A DNA stretch of 64,000 nucleotides from Tetrahymena elliotti 4EA (taxonomy: Eukaryota > Ciliophora > Oligohymenophorea > Hymenostomatida > Tetrahymenidae), in contig JH720335.1 in assembly GCA_000231825.2 (NCBI GenBank), positions 618,830 through 682,829 of the forward strand, in the 5' to 3' direction. This document shows positions 1 through 12,669 of this stretch, piece by piece. The position numbers and the translations under genes are program-made. The notes under the pieces are model-generated. The model ran no database searches and had not been told where the DNA came from. It worked only from the letters and a program-made list of their open reading frames with translations. Position 1 is the stretch's first letter; every line of letters begins with the position of its first letter.

Positions 1-2054
1 TTAATACAAATATGATAAAGCTTTGCATATTATAAAAATAGACACAATAATTAATAATTCTATTAGTTATTTAGTGACTTGGGAACTCTTATTATATATA
101 CCTTCTTCAGTTATTATATATCCAATAACCTCGGTGGTCATACTAATTAACGTGCCCCGCTGAGGCAAGTTATAGTCAGGTTAGGGTACAATATAAAATA
201 AAATTTTGGATTATTTATACTATTTTTTATAATATAAATTTCTCAAAAATTAAACAGAGAAAAAATAAAATTATTATTTTTGTATCAAGCAAGTAAACAT
301 AAAATATATTTTTTATTAAAATTACTGTAGTTTGTAAAATAATTTATATTTATTATGTTTAGTTATTTTTAAATTAAATTGTTAACAAAATTATTCACTC
401 TCTATGGATTGACATCACGGACAAAAGATTTATCCTAATATAAATAACATAAATTTAATAGCAAAAAACAAACCAAATAGCTAACTAACCAGCAAAGAAG
501 AAAAAAATTATAAGATTTTTTTTGAGTTGAAGGAAATTTTGAGTAGATAAAGAATTTACTGTTTAGCATTTAGAAATAATTGTTTGTTATTATTTGCTTT
601 TTCTAAACTTAGTTAGATAATTATGAAAATAGAGTGATGTTAATTTTTTATAATTCTTGGATAGTAACTTAGTTTATTTATTTACGAGTTTTTTTATTTT
701 AGTAAATTGTAATCTTATACACTGATTAGAGAGAGAAAATTTTAGCTAGTTCTGATTTGAATTAACTGAAAAAATAGAAAAATAAAATTTTTACTTAGAA
801 ATAAAGAGTAGATTTTTATAGTTTTAAGTTGTTCGGAGAAATATTTAAATAGAAATAAATAAGCTTTATATTAATTTTAGTAAAATAGAGATAGAATGTT
901 GATTGATTGTTAAATTTAATTACATTTTGTTTGAAATTCAAAAAATTAGGGTGTTGTTGAAAATGTCCGAAATAGAAAATTTTATCTATTTGTTTACAAC
1001 AATCTGGGAATAAAATGACTAGTTTACAAGTAAAAAATTTTAAATCAGAATATATTAAATTAAAGTAAAATTTTAAAGAATTTTTGTTTTGATAATCTAT
1101 GCTTATAGAATAAACTTAATATACTAGGCTGCATCACTTTTTTATTTCATTATTAAGAAACTATTTTTTTTTAAAAAAAACAATAACTGTGTTTCTTATC
1201 TATTTAGAATTACTTGATATTTTAATGAAAAATATTCTATTTACATAAAAAGTTTATCAAATATTTTGATTAAAAAGTAATATTGAGTGATTATTTTAAC
1301 TATTTTTACTTAAATTAGTCCCTTTATCATAATATTTTTTATTCCATAATTGCCAATTTAAAAAAAATTCTTGAAAATTGATTTTAATTAATAGCCTGAA
1401 TTTTATTATCCCTTTGATTAAAACATAAATAAAATTACAAATTATCTATTTTAATTATCATCTTGCATTTAAAAAAAATATACATTTATGCATTTGTGAT
1501 TTAACTTTGCTTATTTGGATTTCTCTTAAATTTTGTAAAATTTTGCTATCCTTTTATTTAAAAATATTCTAAGTATGATGGTTTGTCTTATAAAAAGTAA
1601 AGGTAAAATATTAGATAAATTTTAGAGTGTTTAAACGCTGTTTTTTTTTTTGAGTGAATCAGATTTGAATATTTGCTATTGATAATAAATAAAGTAGCAA
1701 GTTAGTTATCTATATTTATTATCTATTAGCTAGCATTAATTTATGATTAAGTTTTATTTGGCTGAATTTCTTAGAGGCTTTACGAAAGTTAACAATCACT
1801 TTTATTTAAAAAAAATACAAAGTCTTATCATTGAATGAAAAGTAAAGACAATTAGTAATTGACATAATTTTGTATAAACATGGTAAATAGAATTTTTATT
1901 AGACAAAAGCTAAAGATATTTTTGATATTTTCATAAATTATTTCAATTTTTTGTATAAATTAAAGTCTTTAAGACTTCCCTCAAATAAATTATAATTAGA
2001 GCCAGTTTTTAATTTAAAAAGTATACTTAATTTATCATTAAACAATAGTTTTTT
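1..2054. other. AT-rich intergenic DNA, left edge
   Basis: No coding region is supported here. The stretch is A/T-dominated with homopolymer runs and has no long frame with coding-like composition. The only distinct part is a GC-richer island near 60-190, listed separately. The 3' end of the deacetylase gene, which is read leftwards, lies just to the right. Confidence 0.6.
60..195. ncRNA. GC-rich foldable island, candidate structured RNA
   Basis: This is the only GC-rich patch in the first 2 kb. On the + strand CCTCGGTGG (from about 129) can pair with CCCCGCTGAGG (from about 155) in a nine-pair stem containing two G-U pairs. An outer pairing between TGACTTG (near 75) and CAAGTTATAGTCA (near 167) is also possible. 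I could not match it to a tRNA, 5S rRNA, spliceosomal RNA, SRP RNA or telomerase RNA on either strand. The strand is unknown, and the ncRNA call is an inference from composition and pairing only. Confidence 0.25.
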
Positions 2055-3770
2055 TCACACTTTTTCAATTTTATTTCTGGTGTAGCTCTTTATTTTTAAT
2101 TTATTTTCGAGATTTAAAATTGATTCAGCAATAATAGGTGCATTTATTTGTTAATATCCTCCTGAAAGAATCATTGTTAAAGGAATATCCCTTTTTAGAC
2201 ATTCTTCGAAAACTATTTAATCCCTTTAAATAACACAATTTTTTGAGAGCTACATCCTACCCAAGGGATCTCCTTCTAAACAATCAGTACCTGCATTATA
2301 CAATAAAAATTCTGGTTTAAATTGATCAAGACTTTTACACAAGTGCTTTCTAAGAAAAGAGATATATTCTGAATCTGTTGTCATATGATCTACATTTTAG
2401 GAGAGACTAATACCTTTAGTGGCCTCTATATCAGCAGGATATATACCATGATTGTAAAAATCTAATATAAATGTATTCTATTTATCATTTATGAAATCTC
2501 TTTAATGTCCATTTCCCTGATGAGCATCTAAATCAACAATCATACATTTATTAATCTTAGCAAATTCTCTTAGATATTCTATTGCAAAGCATATATCTGG
2601 ATATATACAAAATCCTCCTCCTGATGATCTAATATTATAAATAAAATGAAACGTTTAAAAGAGGATTCTCCTCGAAATTAAAAGTTAAAATAAGTTATAT
2701 ATATATGCTTTTATAATTTATTTGGCATTTTTCAGCCAATCTTTTTTTAGTTTACTGCTAGCCTTCTTAGCAGAAAGTGATAACTGATTGATTGATGCTT
2801 CTATACTATTGAAATGTAAATCAATCAACAAATTGAACTAGCCGAAATTTGTTTTTAATAATAGTTAGAATTTATAAGATCAATTTTAATTGATAAATAC
2901 TGACTAAATTATATTTTTTTAATTTATTTTAACATTTCTTTCAATGAATTGAAAACCTTTATTATCATTTATTTATTTAAAATGATCAATCAAATTCTTT
3001 AAATATTTAAAATGGTGTCTTAATATTTTGGATTTGTGATAGTCAACTTAATAATAAAAAGATATTAATCAAAATTACTATCATTTTTGTTGTATTTTGA
3101 AAGGAATATATCATATTTTAAAAGAATTTATTTACCTGCAAGCGTGATGATAGCCTCCACTTAGGTTAATAGACCAGCCTCGCTTGAGAGATAAAACAGC
3201 GGCATCTATTGAACCCTGAGTAGAATACATCATAGGATCTAATATTTTCCATCTGAGAAAGCTGGCAGGAAGGAAGAATAGAGGAACTTCAACACATTTG
3301 GATACATATATAGAGTAGTTTAGTTAGAGCAAATAGAGCTATGACATGCCCAAATGTAGCATTAATCCTCTTCCTACTTTCCCTTGTGGTTAAAAAAAAC
3401 CCTTTTCTTATATAAATCCTTTTTCTTTAAGAATATTAAACACTCTTCTATATTTCACTGAATCAAAAGGATGCAGTTTTTCAAGGCCACAGGCAGTAAT
3501 ATTATATCCTGAGTCATATAAAATAGGCAAGTTTTCTTTATTTTTATTTTCTTTTTCTAACTTAGAAACCCTTTATTTCATTCTTTACTGCTCTTTTTCA
3601 ACACTGAAGAGACATGATGCAAAAGTATTGTAAATTAACTCATTGAAAAATGGGATTAAGAAGTAAACTATAACAGGAGCAACAATTATATACCATTCCA
3701 ATAAGACAAAGCCTGTTATGAAAAGCGCTAGTAAAGCTAAATCTTAAAAAACGCAAATTAGCGAATACAT
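2055..3770 (-). CDS. class IV (HDAC11-like) histone deacetylase, membrane-anchored
   Basis: A predicted Zn-dependent deacetylase or deacylase. There are two exons: 3770-3136 and 2628-2055, with a 507-nt GT..AG intron in phase 2. The product is 402 residues and ends at TGA. Family signatures in order are GLEKLHPFDS, the EVPLFFLPASFLR segment, GGYHHAC with the paired histidines, DLDAHQGNGHQRDF with the zinc Asp and His, NAGTDCLEGDPLG with the second zinc Asp, and SGGYQ with the catalytic Tyr. These match HDAC11 rather than class I or II enzymes. Unusually, about 40 hydrophobic residues near the N terminus (DLALLALFITGFVLLEW, then IIVAPVIVYFLIPFF) suggest one or two membrane spans, followed by a charged Glu/Lys linker before the catalytic domain. 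No upstream in-frame ATG was seen close by. The family call is strong; the exact start is less certain. Confidence 0.9.
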
Positions 3771-6700
3771 TTTTGGAAAATTTAATCCTGAGTGATTTTT
3801 AGATTTTTTTAATTATTTTGTGCTGATTGATGCCTAACAAAATATATTGAATATAAGTTTTATATTTATGTCTCTAAAATAAGTGTAAATTTTTTAAAAA
3901 AACTTTATTGAAAGAGACGCCTCAACAGATAGATAAATAAATGTAAATTAGCTATTTTCTACTAATACTGGATACAACAAACTTTTAAATGTCTATTTTT
4001 TAAATAATTACTATTTTTATGTATATCATATTTGGAAAATAATAATAATAAAGAAATAGATTTTATGTTTATTCCAGACATTTCTATATTAAAATTGATT
4101 TCAACATTTGTGTAAAAGTTAACTAGCCTAGTCTTGTTTGATGTTCTCAAAAAACAACAAATTAATTTAAGAATTTATCAAACATTTAGTTTTTATCTAT
4201 TTATGTTTATTTAAAAACTAAACAATTTAATTTTTGTAATTATTCAATTGATCAATTACCCCATACATATGTGTATAAAATAAAAGACAATAGTTTATCA
4301 TCTGTTTTAATAAAAAAGAATAATAAGAATTTAATTGTAAATAAGAGATATTGTTATTAAATATACTGTAAGAATTCTCTTTTATTTTTTAAGTTTCATA
4401 TGATTATTTCTCAAAAATTATTACATTTTTCCCTCCTGATGAAAGCCGATAAAAATATATATACATAAATTAAAATTGAGTAAATTAACTATAATTAATA
4501 AGGAAATAGAGATCATATTTACTCATCATTTTTTTTATCTTTTTTTGTAAAATGTATGCAAATTATCTACATTTATGGTTGTTATCTTTGTCTTACAATT
4601 TAAATATAACAATAAACTATGTTTTTTATTTCAAATATTGTTTTTGCTTTGAGTATTTGTTTAACTGTAAGCCAAACTTCTCTGAGTGATGATTGATAAG
4701 TGAGTGAGATAATCATTATTATTATTATTTGTTAATTATTAAAATTTTGAACTCACTCTAATGGCAATATTTTTAAAAGGAAGAGAGACTTGCAAAGTGT
4801 AAAAAGATCTTTTCTTTTCTTGAAAAAACTCATAAAAAATAATTATAGACATTAATTGGAATGTTAAAGAATATTTCGTGAAAGATTGCTTGTGTTTTAA
4901 GTTACTTTTTTTGTAGAACTTCATCAAAATTGTTTGGTTTTAAGTGCTACTACATCCAACAAACAAACAAAATAATCTAATTTTGGTTGAATTTTATTGG
5001 GTGTAGAATAAATTTCAATATTTTGTTTCATCTAACGTTGTAGAATTAATTTTGAATTAGTATTTAGGCATTTAGATTAATTAAAAGTAAGTTATAGAAT
5101 AATATTAGAAAATGTATTTATGTTTGTATTCTATTTATTCTTACAGAAGAATCTAATTGATTTTTCTAATTGTGTAATTAATTTAAAGATATCAATTCTC
5201 AAGAAAAGATTTACTTTCTAAAACCACTTCAAAAAATCAATTTTATTTTTATTTCAAAATTTTAACTAAATAAGTAATTATTTTGTTATGTAATATTATG
5301 TTATGTCATTCTTAATAACATGTTAGACAAATTTATTATTTTTATTGATATTTTGATCATTATTTGCTTTCTTGATACTATGATAAATATTTAAGTTCAT
5401 ATTCTTTAATTAATAATAATTATAAATTTCCCACCCTTACTTTGATTAAAAATGTTTATCCATTTGTTTTTGAAACAAATTATGAAGTATTTACTCAAAA
5501 AATTAATACAGAGACAGCCTTAATTATAGAAAATAAAGATTAAGAATTTTTTTTGTATTATTATTCATAATAGGATCCTTTACCATTATTTTCTATCATT
5601 ATTTAATTCTGTTAACATAATACTTAGATATCAAAATCTTTTCCATTTATTACCAATATTTGCACCACAGCCTATAATCTAAATGTTTACACAAATAGGT
5701 TGGCAACACAAATTTTTACTATTTAAATAAAACTAAAAAGCAATTATCTCAAATATCAACTCTTATGAAATATTCAAAGAGGGAGTAAAATATATTTTAC
5801 TAGGGTTTTTAGCTCGTTTATTTATTTTCACTCAGGCTAAAAAACAAATATTAAAAGAATTTGGAAAAAAAGAATAATCAAATGTCTAGTTAGCGATTGA
5901 ATACTAATTTTGAGTATTATATGTTTTAAAATTAATATATTATAAGATTTTTGTAGCTTATTTTGATAATTATACTGATAAAAGAATAAAATAATTTGTT
6001 TCACTTAATAAGCATACAAACTTAAAAGCTTAATGGTTGATTAGAAAAGATCTATTAAGAAAATTGCTCCATATAAATTAAACATGTTAACTACTTTTTG
6101 ATAGACTTTGAATGAGTTTTTGTAATCGATAAAAACATTTACTAATAGTTTAAAGTATTTAGAAAATATTCTTTTGTTATCAACTTTTCCAACTTTGACT
6201 TCGAGAGGTATTAGATCCTATAATAGCAGCTTAAAGAGATATTAATTAATATTAGATAGATAAATAAATGTATTAATTTGAGAATAGATAACAATAGAAA
6301 ATATTATATATAGAAATAAAAATGAAATTTAATGACCACTATTATAATATTATGTATCTTTAAAATTGAAATGGATTATCTAACAAAGAGAATATATAAT
6401 TGAAAAAAGAAAGAAAAGAGAGAATTTATCTTAAAATATCTAGATTCTGGGGATGCAGAAATGTATATGACTAGACAAAAGAAAAGAAAGGAGTAAAATG
6501 AGATTTGAAGAAATTAAACATATATTTATTGTTTGATTTTTTTGTTTGTTTGTAAGTTTTTTTATTGATTGAGTTAAATTCTTCTGAAAATATAAATTTA
6601 TAAAGCTAATTATTAAATTGATTATTTAGTTAGTTAGTTAATTTTCAAATTAATATTTTTGGGTAAGAAATTAACTAAGAGGGGGTAGTGAAAATTAGAA

Positions 6701-7279
6701 ATTAGATTTCATAAGAATCAAAATAATATATCAGAAGACCTTAAATATGTTCAGCTCAATTAACTAATTCTAAATAAATTTCCTATTATTAAATCTTTAA
6801 CATAGGAATTAATCATCTAAATGGGTTTGAGCCTGTATAAATATATTTTATGATGCATAGATTAATTAATTAATTTACTCATCCATTTAGTTTAAAACAA
6901 AATATCATTACTGCTGAGAAGAATTTAATCATTCTAACAAATGATTAAAAAAAACTGACTATTGATTTATTATTGATTTTAATAATAAAAGGAAAACTTC
7001 CTGTTTTAATTAAATAGATAAATATTCAAATGGGGAGATCGAACATACATACATAGCAGCTGAATTAAATAGATTGAAAGATCTCTTCACATAATTCTAA
7101 TAATTAATAAATAAATCAAAATTTCAAACAAAAAAAAAAGTAAATACAAAAATAACAAACACTCTCATTAATTTTTGCTAATTACTCTAACAAAGCCCTC
7201 ATTGAACTACTTAGTCCCTCAAACTATTTATTATTAATAAACATAAATCATCACACTATAATTACACCCTCCTATACAA
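3771..7279. other. long intergenic stretch without supported gene
   Basis: The stretch is AT-rich throughout with short simple repeats (TTA, GTTT and GATA-like runs). Short frames exist but have low-complexity composition and no recognisable motifs. I see no RNA gene here. Confidence 0.55.
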
Positions 7280-8281
7280 ATGTCAGCCCTCTCTTACATA
7301 GATACCTCTTTCCTTTTCGATAAGAAGGAAGAAATCCGTTGCTTTATCCAAAAATTACTCTCCGATAAAGGAAAAGATACTAACTACGTTAACAAGAGAA
7401 TGTAAGATAGCATAGTCAATTTCTTTTTAGAAGACTACGTTGCTCCTCTTTTCGTCTAAAGCAAATGCTTTGGCTCTTCAATGAACCGCAAATAGTTCCA
7501 CAAAAATATTGTTAGTAGTTTAAAGTAAAAATCCATCAGTAGCTTAGAAGGATCTGCTTCTTCATCTCATAAAAATCCTAAGTATGTTTAACTCTTAGGT
7601 GAATACCTTGAATTGCTCAGCAAAGAAAATCTTCTTCGCGAATACTAATAAATGTTAGTAAAAACTATCATGATGGATGAATCAGAAAACAAGGAAAATT
7701 GCCTTACCCTTTTATGGAGAAAACAACTTTGTATTTTATTGATAGAGCATTCCATGAATCCATCTCTCAGCAACATTTACTTGATGTGGAATTCAGCTTA
7801 TCCCTAAAACCCCATTTACAATAAGAAGGAATCCTTCTACAGAAAAAATTTAAAGCAAAAGAAAATCCTCACTACTTCCACTTCTACCAAATCTTTCTCA
7901 GCCTCTTCATCTATCCGTGCTACTATTAAATCTATCAACTTAAAGGAAAGAAGTTCCTTTGATGAAGAAAGCCAATTTACAGTTAGCTCCATCAAACAAG
8001 AATACACCCCTCTTTATTAAATAGAATAATAAGAATAATCTTTTGTTTCATAGAGTTTCAGTACTGATTTAAGATCTCCCAAATTTGGTAGTCTTTCTGA
8101 TAATTCTTTCTAATGCTTAAATACTCAAGTTGCCAAAGAAGAATAAAAGATAGCTAAAATCCTTTTCCTCAGCGACTTGAACAAGAGATCTATCTCATAC
8201 AATTTAGAAATTGTCCAATACATAAATCAACAATTATCTAACCAAACTTACCTTTCTAGCTCTATTATCTAACTTTAGTGA
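7280..8281 (+). CDS. orphan 333-residue protein, C-ending codons
   Basis: A single uninterrupted ciliate-code frame of 334 codons runs from ATG at 7280 to TGA at 8279-8281. It opens MSALSYIDTSFLFDKKEEIR and is hydrophilic with no membrane segment. It is helix-prone in the first 200 residues, followed by a Ser/Thr-rich middle (TTSTSTKSFSASSS) and a Gln-rich stretch. I do not recognise a domain. Codons are enriched for C endings (TTC, ATC, CTC, TAC), which stands out from most genes here but resembles the P450 gene. In ciliates such bias is usually associated with strong expression, so this is probably a real, well-expressed gene of unknown function. An AT-rich leader with a run of A near 7131 precedes it. 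Confidence 0.75.
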
Positions 8282-9437
8282 AATTAACTGTAAGCAAAGA
8301 GGAAAAAACAGAGAACTAACCAAATAAGACAAATTTTAACATAGATATCTAAATTATTTTTGCATTGATTGACAAATAATCACTCGCTCTCTCACTAAAT
8401 AAATAATTGAAAAAGAAACAAAACATAAATTATTGTAAATTAAAACAACAAAACCAACAAATAAATAAACAAATACATAATTCCTTTCCATGAATACTTA
8501 TCCCATATATTATAACAAAACCTACCTACCTACCTTCCTAATTTATTTTAATATAAATAGTTAAATACTTTAATTATTTGTTCCAAAAAATACATATACG
8601 TAAACATAAATAAATGACAAGATCATAGAATATAATTTTGCATTCTTTAAAAATTAACACCATCTTCACTATGAATTAAAAATTTAAATACCTTTCATTT
8701 GTTATCATTATTAACTATAAATTTTATCATTTACTTTCTTTTAATTAAAATCTGTCTTGTTTGTTTGCTTGCTTATTTTCATAGACTTACTTACTATTTT
8801 TGTGAGATATTCAATATTCGAACAAATTTTCTAACTTTGTATTTTTAATGCAGTGAAGTGGTTTTTCAATTTATTTGAATTAATTAATTAATATTTATCT
8901 ATTTCTCACAAAGTAAATCAATCAATCTGCAAATATTTAAAATTGCTCGTAATTTTGCTACTTTTCGAGCAGTAAAATACTCTTTAACAAAATTCAATTT
9001 AGCATAATTAAAGTCGAACGAATGAATGGAGTAATTTAAACCATAAGAAGGAAAATTTTATTTTAGATAAATAATATTTCTGATGCTAAACTGCAGCATT
9101 AAACAAAATAGTTGCATGGAATTTTTATATTTACTCAGTTATCTAAATTTACCAGCCCATCAAATTTATTTATTAATATTTTAACCATAACAATACTGAA
9201 ATATACATAAGTAAAAATATACACTCATATTTTTGATTCAGATTTAAATGCCTTTAATTTACATCTTTCTACAAATTATCACCATATACTTTCCAAGTTA
9301 GAAAATTTCTTTATAAACTAGGCTTTCTAATTTTTTTCAAAACAATCTAGTTATTTGTTATGCTTTTTATTAAAAAAAATGTTGTCAATGCTGTTTGTGA
9401 TAGAATTTTTTTAAAAAATATTAGAGCTATGTCTTTT
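8282..9437. other. intergenic DNA without supported gene
   Basis: AT-rich sequence with poly(A) and poly(T) tracts and no coding-like frame. It separates the orphan gene on the + strand from the weak gene candidate on the - strand. Confidence 0.5.
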
Positions 9438-10225
9438 TCATGTAAATTCGATAGATCTAAATATGGACATTGACAAAGGAGGGTACTGAGAGGCGAAGAC
9501 TTTTATGTTGGGCTTCAGAATTGATTCGAACCAATGAATTTTACTTTTTCCTTTAAATAGGAGGTATGACACTTTACGAGGAGCTGAGATGCTTACAAGT
9601 GAATTTATAAAATTTGATGATATTAGAAAAAAGCTTTTGAGCTTAAAGGCTAATTAATGATGTATGTGATTTAATTTATAAAAAAAACTGAAAAAATATA
9701 GAGAGAAAGATATAGGTATATTTTACAATATTGCATATATTCTATTGAAAAAAGACTTACTCATTAATTAATAGATAAAAAACAAAGAAAAGCACATTTA
9801 GGATAAATGAATGATTAATTTACATTTTTTGAAAAAGAAAACAAAATTCTTTTGCAAATTTACTAAATAATTTTGATTTGGATCTTTGTTTGTATTAATT
9901 TCCACTAAAAGAACTATTTCTAATAAATCATTAAATGAATTGGTTTTGTTAGAAAAATAAGTATTATTCTTCAATCAAATTTGTATTAATTTAATTTATT
10001 TATTTATGAATTCAACCAAACAAATGAATAGAAATAGAATACACTTTATCTGTCTAACCTCAATACCTTTATACTCTAACTAATAGTTTCTTTACATATT
10101 TACATTCTTAATTTAAGTCTGCGTTACTACAAAATCTATATTTTTCCTTCTCGCGACTTCATTTTAATCAAGTAGGAGTTATTACTGTTTAAATTATTTT
10201 TATACTTTAGCAACGTTAAACGCAT
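9438..10225 (-). CDS. weak two-exon gene candidate (hypothetical)
   Basis: A GC-richer island (about 9440-9600) in an AT-rich desert sits at the 3' end of an open - strand frame. A consistent model is exon 1 at 10225-10043 (61 codons, ATG start), a 74-nt GT..AG intron, and exon 2 at 9968-9438 ending in TGA, giving 237 residues. The C terminus carries SAPRKVSYLLFKGKSKIHWF and is more complex than intergenic translation usually looks. However, other frames are also open over much of the region, because TGA is rare by chance in such AT-rich DNA. No domain is recognised. This could be a decayed gene or non-coding. Confidence 0.3.
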
Positions 10226-12669
10226 TTTTTTACCCCCTTAGTTTATTTATTTTGAGTAATTTTAGTATAAATATCTACTGATTAAGAAAAGATATTGTCG
10301 AAAGATACTAATTATTCACATCTAATTACAAAGCTATTTTACATACAATTTATTAGCAAATAAATAAACACCAGTAGAAAATTCATTACAAATTTATAGT
10401 TTTACAAAATGTTAGATTTTCTTCAAAACTTTCCCACTTTATCAGTTTGAGCATAAAAAAATTTTTTTAGCCAATTCTAGTGATTTACATTCATTAAACT
10501 ATCTCTTATTATTCCAATCTATTATACTTACTTATCCTCAATAAAAAATTTTAATTTGTAAAGCCAAGAAGATTACAGTCAATCGTAATCTCGAAAAATT
10601 TCTGAAAATTGTTATTTATTTGTAAAGGTTATTTTAACAATAGTTAGCTTTCGCATTAACATATTTATTTACAATAACAATGAGCGTTTAAGATTAAGTA
10701 AAAATTAAAGAAGTCATAAAATTATATCACATAGACAACCTAACTTTATTATTCTTTTTAAAAAATATCATAAGTGATTATCAATTTTTTTATGCTTTCT
10801 TTATTAAGCTTTTTTCAAAGAAACGAATTCATGTTGGTATTTATGTTCTTTCGTTTTTTTGTTTATTTTTTTGTGGCTTAATTAATAATTTTTTCATTCT
10901 CAATATTTGAATTTAAGCCATTGATATCTTCGATTATTCTGTAAGTCTAAAACCATCTTTCTCACTTTCAATGATTTAATTATTTTTTTCTAAAAAACTG
11001 AAATTTTAAACTTGCTTTGATAATAAATTAGGAGATTCTGAAAATTTAATGCTATCAAATTAAATTTAAGAAACCTTGAAATTATTCAAGAATTAAGAAT
11101 TGCATAATTAGCAAGTAATTGGTTAAAATTATATTTTGTATTTAAAAATACTAAGCAAATTAGAAAATGTAGAAATCATAGTAATTATTAAGATTACTAT
11201 TTTCTAAAATCTTGAAAATACCTAAGATAAGAGTCTAAAATTTAGTGGATTAATAGTTTTTTCTTCTAGAAAGGAAAGATTACTTTATTCTTTTTGATTC
11301 TTAGATTAAAAACTAGAAATTTAGATCAGCTTTAACTGAAAATAACAAGGTATTTTACAGTAATTAAATAACAGTATGTATTAACTAACAAAATTTTGTA
11401 TTATCTAAGAATTTTCAAAAAGCATAGGCTCATTTCGAGATAGAAAATATAGATTATTACTGATTCAATCACATTATTTAATTGATTTTCAATTATAAAA
11501 ATGCTATTTCGCTAACACAAAAGTAGTTTTAAGTTTTTTGAAAAAACTCTATTTTTAATTTAATAATGTAAGAATAAAAATTAGAAAATTCATCCTGTTC
11601 GACAATAACCCTAGTACTTAACTATTTTCATCCATCAATTCTTTTAATAATTTTAAGGTTAATAAAATTAATACGCACCTATTCTTGCTATCTTTCAATA
11701 AATACCAAAAGAAGTAATTACAGCCTAGAGAAATCAAAAATTAATCAAATTTCAAAAAAACTGAAAGGAAAAACAAATGATCCATCAATCTATCTTTATA
11801 TCTTTAAGACGATTGTTCTTTTTGATTTTATTAAAGAAAATACATTTAGTTCATTTTTGGCCACATAAATTATGTAAGTAAGTACATATAGAAACTTTGC
11901 GGTATTATCTCACTAAAGAAATATTTCGATCCGATAAATACTGTGCTGCTTATATTAAATAATCAATTGATTATTTCCACTTCTGTAATTTACTTTTATC
12001 AAAAAAGAATTTTTTCTGCTCAAAGAAAATATCATATTTGTTCTATGAATTTTAACTTATTTATTTTTAAAGGAAATGCATTTGAATCTAAGCAAACAGA
12101 ATTGATTGTTTTTGCTTAATTTCATCATAAATTATCAATAAAACTAAATATTTGGTAATTTTTATAAAAATTTGAGGAAAATTTTCATTTTTTAGCTTTT
12201 GTTTTAGTGGTAGGATAGTATGAATTTATGAAGATTTCTTAGTTCTAATGTAATTTAATTAACTTCTAGTCTTATATAAAAACAATTTGTGAATTAAAGA
12301 AAAAAGATGCTACAAAGAAAGTAGTAAATTGAATTATTTCTTAATTTTATCTTTTATAATATTTAAAATTACTTGATATAAATATCACAAAAGACTACAT
12401 TATTTATTTGGAACATAGATTATTTTATATTTAATTTTTCTCATAGGAACTAACACTGATTCAAGGATTCAATTTTTTTTGTATTATTCTAATCAAGTCA
12501 GAAAAACTTCTCTTGATTGATTTTTGACAGCTGGTATATATATGTTTATTTTGAAAAAACTATCTAATTTTATATTCAACTAATAAAGTTGTAATTTATA
12601 ATTTTGGTTGATCATTTATCTTTAATTAGATCTAGGTAAATTAATTTTATTTGTAACTTAAATTAGATT
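10226..12669. other. intergenic DNA without supported gene
   Basis: About 2.4 kb of A/T-rich sequence. I found no frame with conserved-looking composition, no tRNA-like arms and no clear repeat array. Confidence 0.5.

Noticed and set aside
9470..9600. tRNA-like B-box (GGTTCGAATC on the - strand)
   Set aside because: There is no matching A box at the right distance and no acceptor or anticodon stems.
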